From Gracilibacillus kekensis (GTDB taxonomy: Bacteria; Bacillota; Bacilli; Bacillales; Amphibacillaceae), in assembly GCF_900143085.1 (NCBI RefSeq), contig NZ_FRCZ01000005.1:1-64000 (forward strand): a stretch of 64,000 bases of DNA, written 5' to 3'. Shown here piece by piece: positions 62,341 through 64,000 of this stretch. The first letter of the stretch is position 1. Each line of letters starts with the position of its first letter. A model generated the notes under the pieces. It was not told where the DNA came from, searched no databases, and saw only the letters and a list, made by a program, of their open reading frames with translations. Position numbers and translations under genes: made by a program.

Positions 62341-63801
62341 AAAATACTTCTCAATATCCTTTGCTAATTGCTGATATTTCGCAAATACTGCTTGATATTT
62401 CTGATGATTTAACATATCAGGTTTCACAACTTGATCGATCGGAATATTTTCTTTAATTTGTTCAAATGACTCCACTTTACCGGTAGCAACTAGTGCTGTC
62501 CAGCTCGCACCCCACGCTGCTCCATGATGTGTATCTGCCAGTTGTATATCCTGACCGAACACATCTGCCAAAATTTGAACCCATAAAGGGGATTTGGATA
62601 ACCCACCATTAACGGAAATCATAGTTGGTTTTCCTGCTATCTCTTCTAAGGATTGACCAATTTGATAAAGGTTAAAGACAATTCCTTCTAATACTGCTCG
62701 TACTAAATGTGACCTTCGATGAGTTACACTTAAGCCATAAAAACTACCTCTTGCATTTTGATTCCATACTGGTGCTCTCTCGCCATTCACATATGGAACA
62801 AACAATAATCCTTCTGCTCCGACTGAAATGTTTTCAGCACCACTTAGAAATTCTTCATGGCTACCGCTGAACTCCATCATTTCCTTTAGCCACTGAAGTG
62901 CAATCCCACCATTATTTGTTGGTCCACCAATGATTGATGTATTATTTGTAAATGCATAACTGAATGTTTCTTCATTATCATTAACATGATGACCTGAGAT
63001 TAATTGTCGTATTGCTCCACTTGTTCCAACAGTTACTGCTACTTCTCCAGGTTTAATAGCTCCATTACCGAGGTTTGCTAATTGACCATCTGCAGCTCCA
63101 ATTACTAATGGTGTACCTTTAGGCCATCCTAGCTCATTTGCAACCTCAGGTTTTAACCCCTCAAAAATTTCGGTTGGAGGTACAATTTTAGATAATTGAG
63201 AACTTTCTATGCCCGCTAACTTTAATGCTTCAGGTTCCCAATCCAATGTCTTTACATTCATGAGACCTGTTGCTGACGCCATTGAATAATCAACGACACG
63301 CTCTCCAAACCACTTATATAAAAGGTATTCTTTCCATGACATAAAATAGGCAGCATTTTGATAGGGCTGATAATTATTTTCTTTCATCCACATCAATTTC
63401 AATAAAGGTGACATCGGGTGTATCGGTGTCCCTGTTTTGCTGTAAACACTCTTTTTGGTATTACGATTCAATCGCTCAGCCAGTTCACTACTTCTGCCAT
63501 CCGACCATATCGACATGTCTGAGAGTGGATTACCATGTTCATCTACACATATTAAGGAATGCATCGCACAAGAGATCCCCACACTTAATATGTTATTCCC
63601 TGTTGTTTCATTTAAAATGTCTCGTATAACTTGATGCGTCTTTAATTCGATTTCAGCTGGTTTTTGTTCAACAAATGTCGGCTTTGGATAATACGTTTCA
63701 ATTAGTTGTTCTTTTTCAGCCTTTACATTTCCTTTTAAATCAAATGCAACAGCCTTTACACTCGTTGTACCAAAATCCAGTCCAATCACTAACTCTTCCA
63801 T
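62338..63801 (-). CDS. gntK: FGGY-family carbohydrate kinase, gluconokinase type
   Basis: A 487-residue ATP-dependent sugar kinase. N-terminal VIGLDFGTTSVKAVAFDL binds phosphate; AMHSLICVDEHGNPLSDMSIWSDGRSSELAERLN is close to the gluconokinase substrate region; GAADGQLANLGNGAIKPGEVAVTVGTSGAIR carries the catalytic Asp; MISVNGGLSKSPLWVQILADVFG is the C-terminal FGGY-type signature. Gluconate is the best guess, with xylulose as alternative. Location between larE and larB suggests it phosphorylates a sugar acid made by a LarA-type epimerase (inference). ATG with GGAGGG upstream. Confidence 0.85.
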   Translation of the reverse strand: MEELVIGLDFGTTSVKAVAFDLKGNVKAEKEQLIETYYPKPTFVEQKPAEIELKTHQVIRDILNETTGNNILSVGISCAMHSLICVDEHGNPLSDMSIWSDGRSSELAERLNRNTKKSVYSKTGTPIHPMSPLLKLMWMKENNYQPYQNAAYFMSWKEYLLYKWFGERVVDYSMASATGLMNVKTLDWEPEALKLAGIESSQLSKIVPPTEIFEGLKPEVANELGWPKGTPLVIGAADGQLANLGNGAIKPGEVAVTVGTSGAIRQLISGHHVNDNEETFSYAFTNNTSIIGGPTNNGGIALQWLKEMMEFSGSHEEFLSGAENISVGAEGLLFVPYVNGERAPVWNQNARGSFYGLSVTHRRSHLVRAVLEGIVFNLYQIGQSLEEIAGKPTMISVNGGLSKSPLWVQILADVFGQDIQLADTHHGAAWGASWTALVATGKVESFEQIKENIPIDQVVKPDMLNHQKYQAVFAKYQQLAKDIEKYF

Positions 63802-63822
63802 AATGCCCTCCTCAACCTAGAT

Positions 63823-63859
63823 AGAAGAAAAGCCTTGGATGACCCAAAGCTTTTCTTCT
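63823..63859 (-). terminator. Hairpin between larE and the kinase gene
   Basis: AGAAGAAAAGC and GCTTTTCTTCT pair exactly (11 bp), with an inner TTGG/CCAA, four nt beyond the larE stop. The T-run is weak, so it may partly attenuate rather than stop transcription into the kinase gene. Confidence 0.6.
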
Positions 63860-63862
63860 AAA

Positions 63863-64000
63863 TTATGATAATGCACGGTTCATACTACCGCTTTTATATC
63901 CAATTAAGTCCATTGTTACAAATTTATAGCCATAGCTTTGTAACTTTTCAGTTACACGTTGATGATTGGCTAATAATTTCTGCATATCCTGTGGTTCCAC
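63863..64000 (-). CDS. larE: LarE, 3' end only (cut by window edge)
   Basis: The last 45 codons of a minus-strand gene running off the window. The end reads HQRVTEKLQSYGYKFVTMDL then IGYKSGSMNRALS and stop. LarE, the ATP-dependent sacrificial sulfur transferase of nickel-pincer cofactor synthesis, ends in just this way (VTLDL, GYR, GSMN). With larB two genes on, the identification is firm enough despite the short length. The rest of the gene lies beyond 64000. Confidence 0.75.
   Translation of the reverse strand: MEPQDMQKLLANHQRVTEKLQSYGYKFVTMDLIGYKSGSMNRALS

Noticed and set aside
62226-62456. Plus-strand frame with LWPL every seven residues
   Set aside because: Explained by the 21-bp array; it runs antisense into the kinase gene and has no ribosome site.

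Overview
The window looks like a chromosomal segment of a low-GC, Gram-positive member of the Bacillaceae. Supporting signs are strong AGGAGG ribosome binding sites, TTG and GTG starts, LPXTG-type surface anchors, CcpA (cre) boxes, a SinR homologue, a YwnF-like protein, YdbS/YdbT PH-domain proteins and an lmo0937-type small membrane protein. A halotolerant genus such as Gracilibacillus would fit, but the genus is inference. The first 25 kb and the last 11 kb are devoted to carbohydrate use.

Layout. (1) 0.3-12.7 kb: two giant, paralogous, wall-anchored glycosidases. One carries two GH43 domains, the other GH59 plus GH43, and each has a cre box upstream. (2) 13-16.5 kb: a small hypothetical gene, an acyl-CoA thioesterase, a LysR regulator and a GH1 glycosidase. 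(3) 17-22.8 kb: a sugar cluster of two TIM-barrel isomerase-like proteins, two Gfo/Idh/MocA oxidoreductases and a ThuA-like protein, with a divergent AraC regulator. (4) 23.5-28.6 kb: an orphan LuxR-type regulator, a glycosyltransferase-like gene, sinR, an EpsF-like glycosyltransferase, a short Wzz-like protein with candidate SinR boxes, and a YwnF-like gene. (5) 28.8-43.9 kb: housekeeping and stress genes. These are a phosphoesterase, cadCA, a YtrA-type ABC operon, two phosphohydrolases, trmL, an amidase-domain protein, two tiny acidic lipoproteins, a P-loop kinase, ogt, queG, an ABC-ATPase-fold protein, tRNA-Gly, a small membrane protein and a ZIP transporter. (6) 44.7-53.4 kb: two PH-domain membrane proteins, a five-gene Nik/Opp-type importer and a DrrAB-type exporter. 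(7) 53.7-61.4 kb: a CUT1 sugar importer with a YesM/YesN-like two-component system and a divergent YesL-like gene. (8) 61.5-64 kb: larB, a gluconate-type kinase and the 3' end of larE.

The most unusual content is non-coding. Two 158-bp elements (5720-5877 and 17853-18010) have identical architecture: eight cores related to TTCACGGGATA, four in each orientation, spaced exactly 21 bp and placed on one dyad axis. A third array at 62.26-62.34 kb uses a different core (TTTATGGCCACTT) with the same 21-bp period and four units. A fourth at 44.2-44.6 kb has eight units of exactly 52 bp. All four lie just 3' of a gene. A separate family of long palindromes, four copies here, sits at gene 3' ends, three of them between convergent genes.

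Functional picture: the anchored GH59/GH43 enzymes probably trim galactose- and arabinose- or xylose-containing plant polysaccharide at the cell surface under CcpA control. The CUT1 importer and the oxidoreductase/isomerase cluster may handle the products. The Lar genes around a gluconate-type kinase suggest a nickel-pincer sugar-acid epimerase just outside the window.
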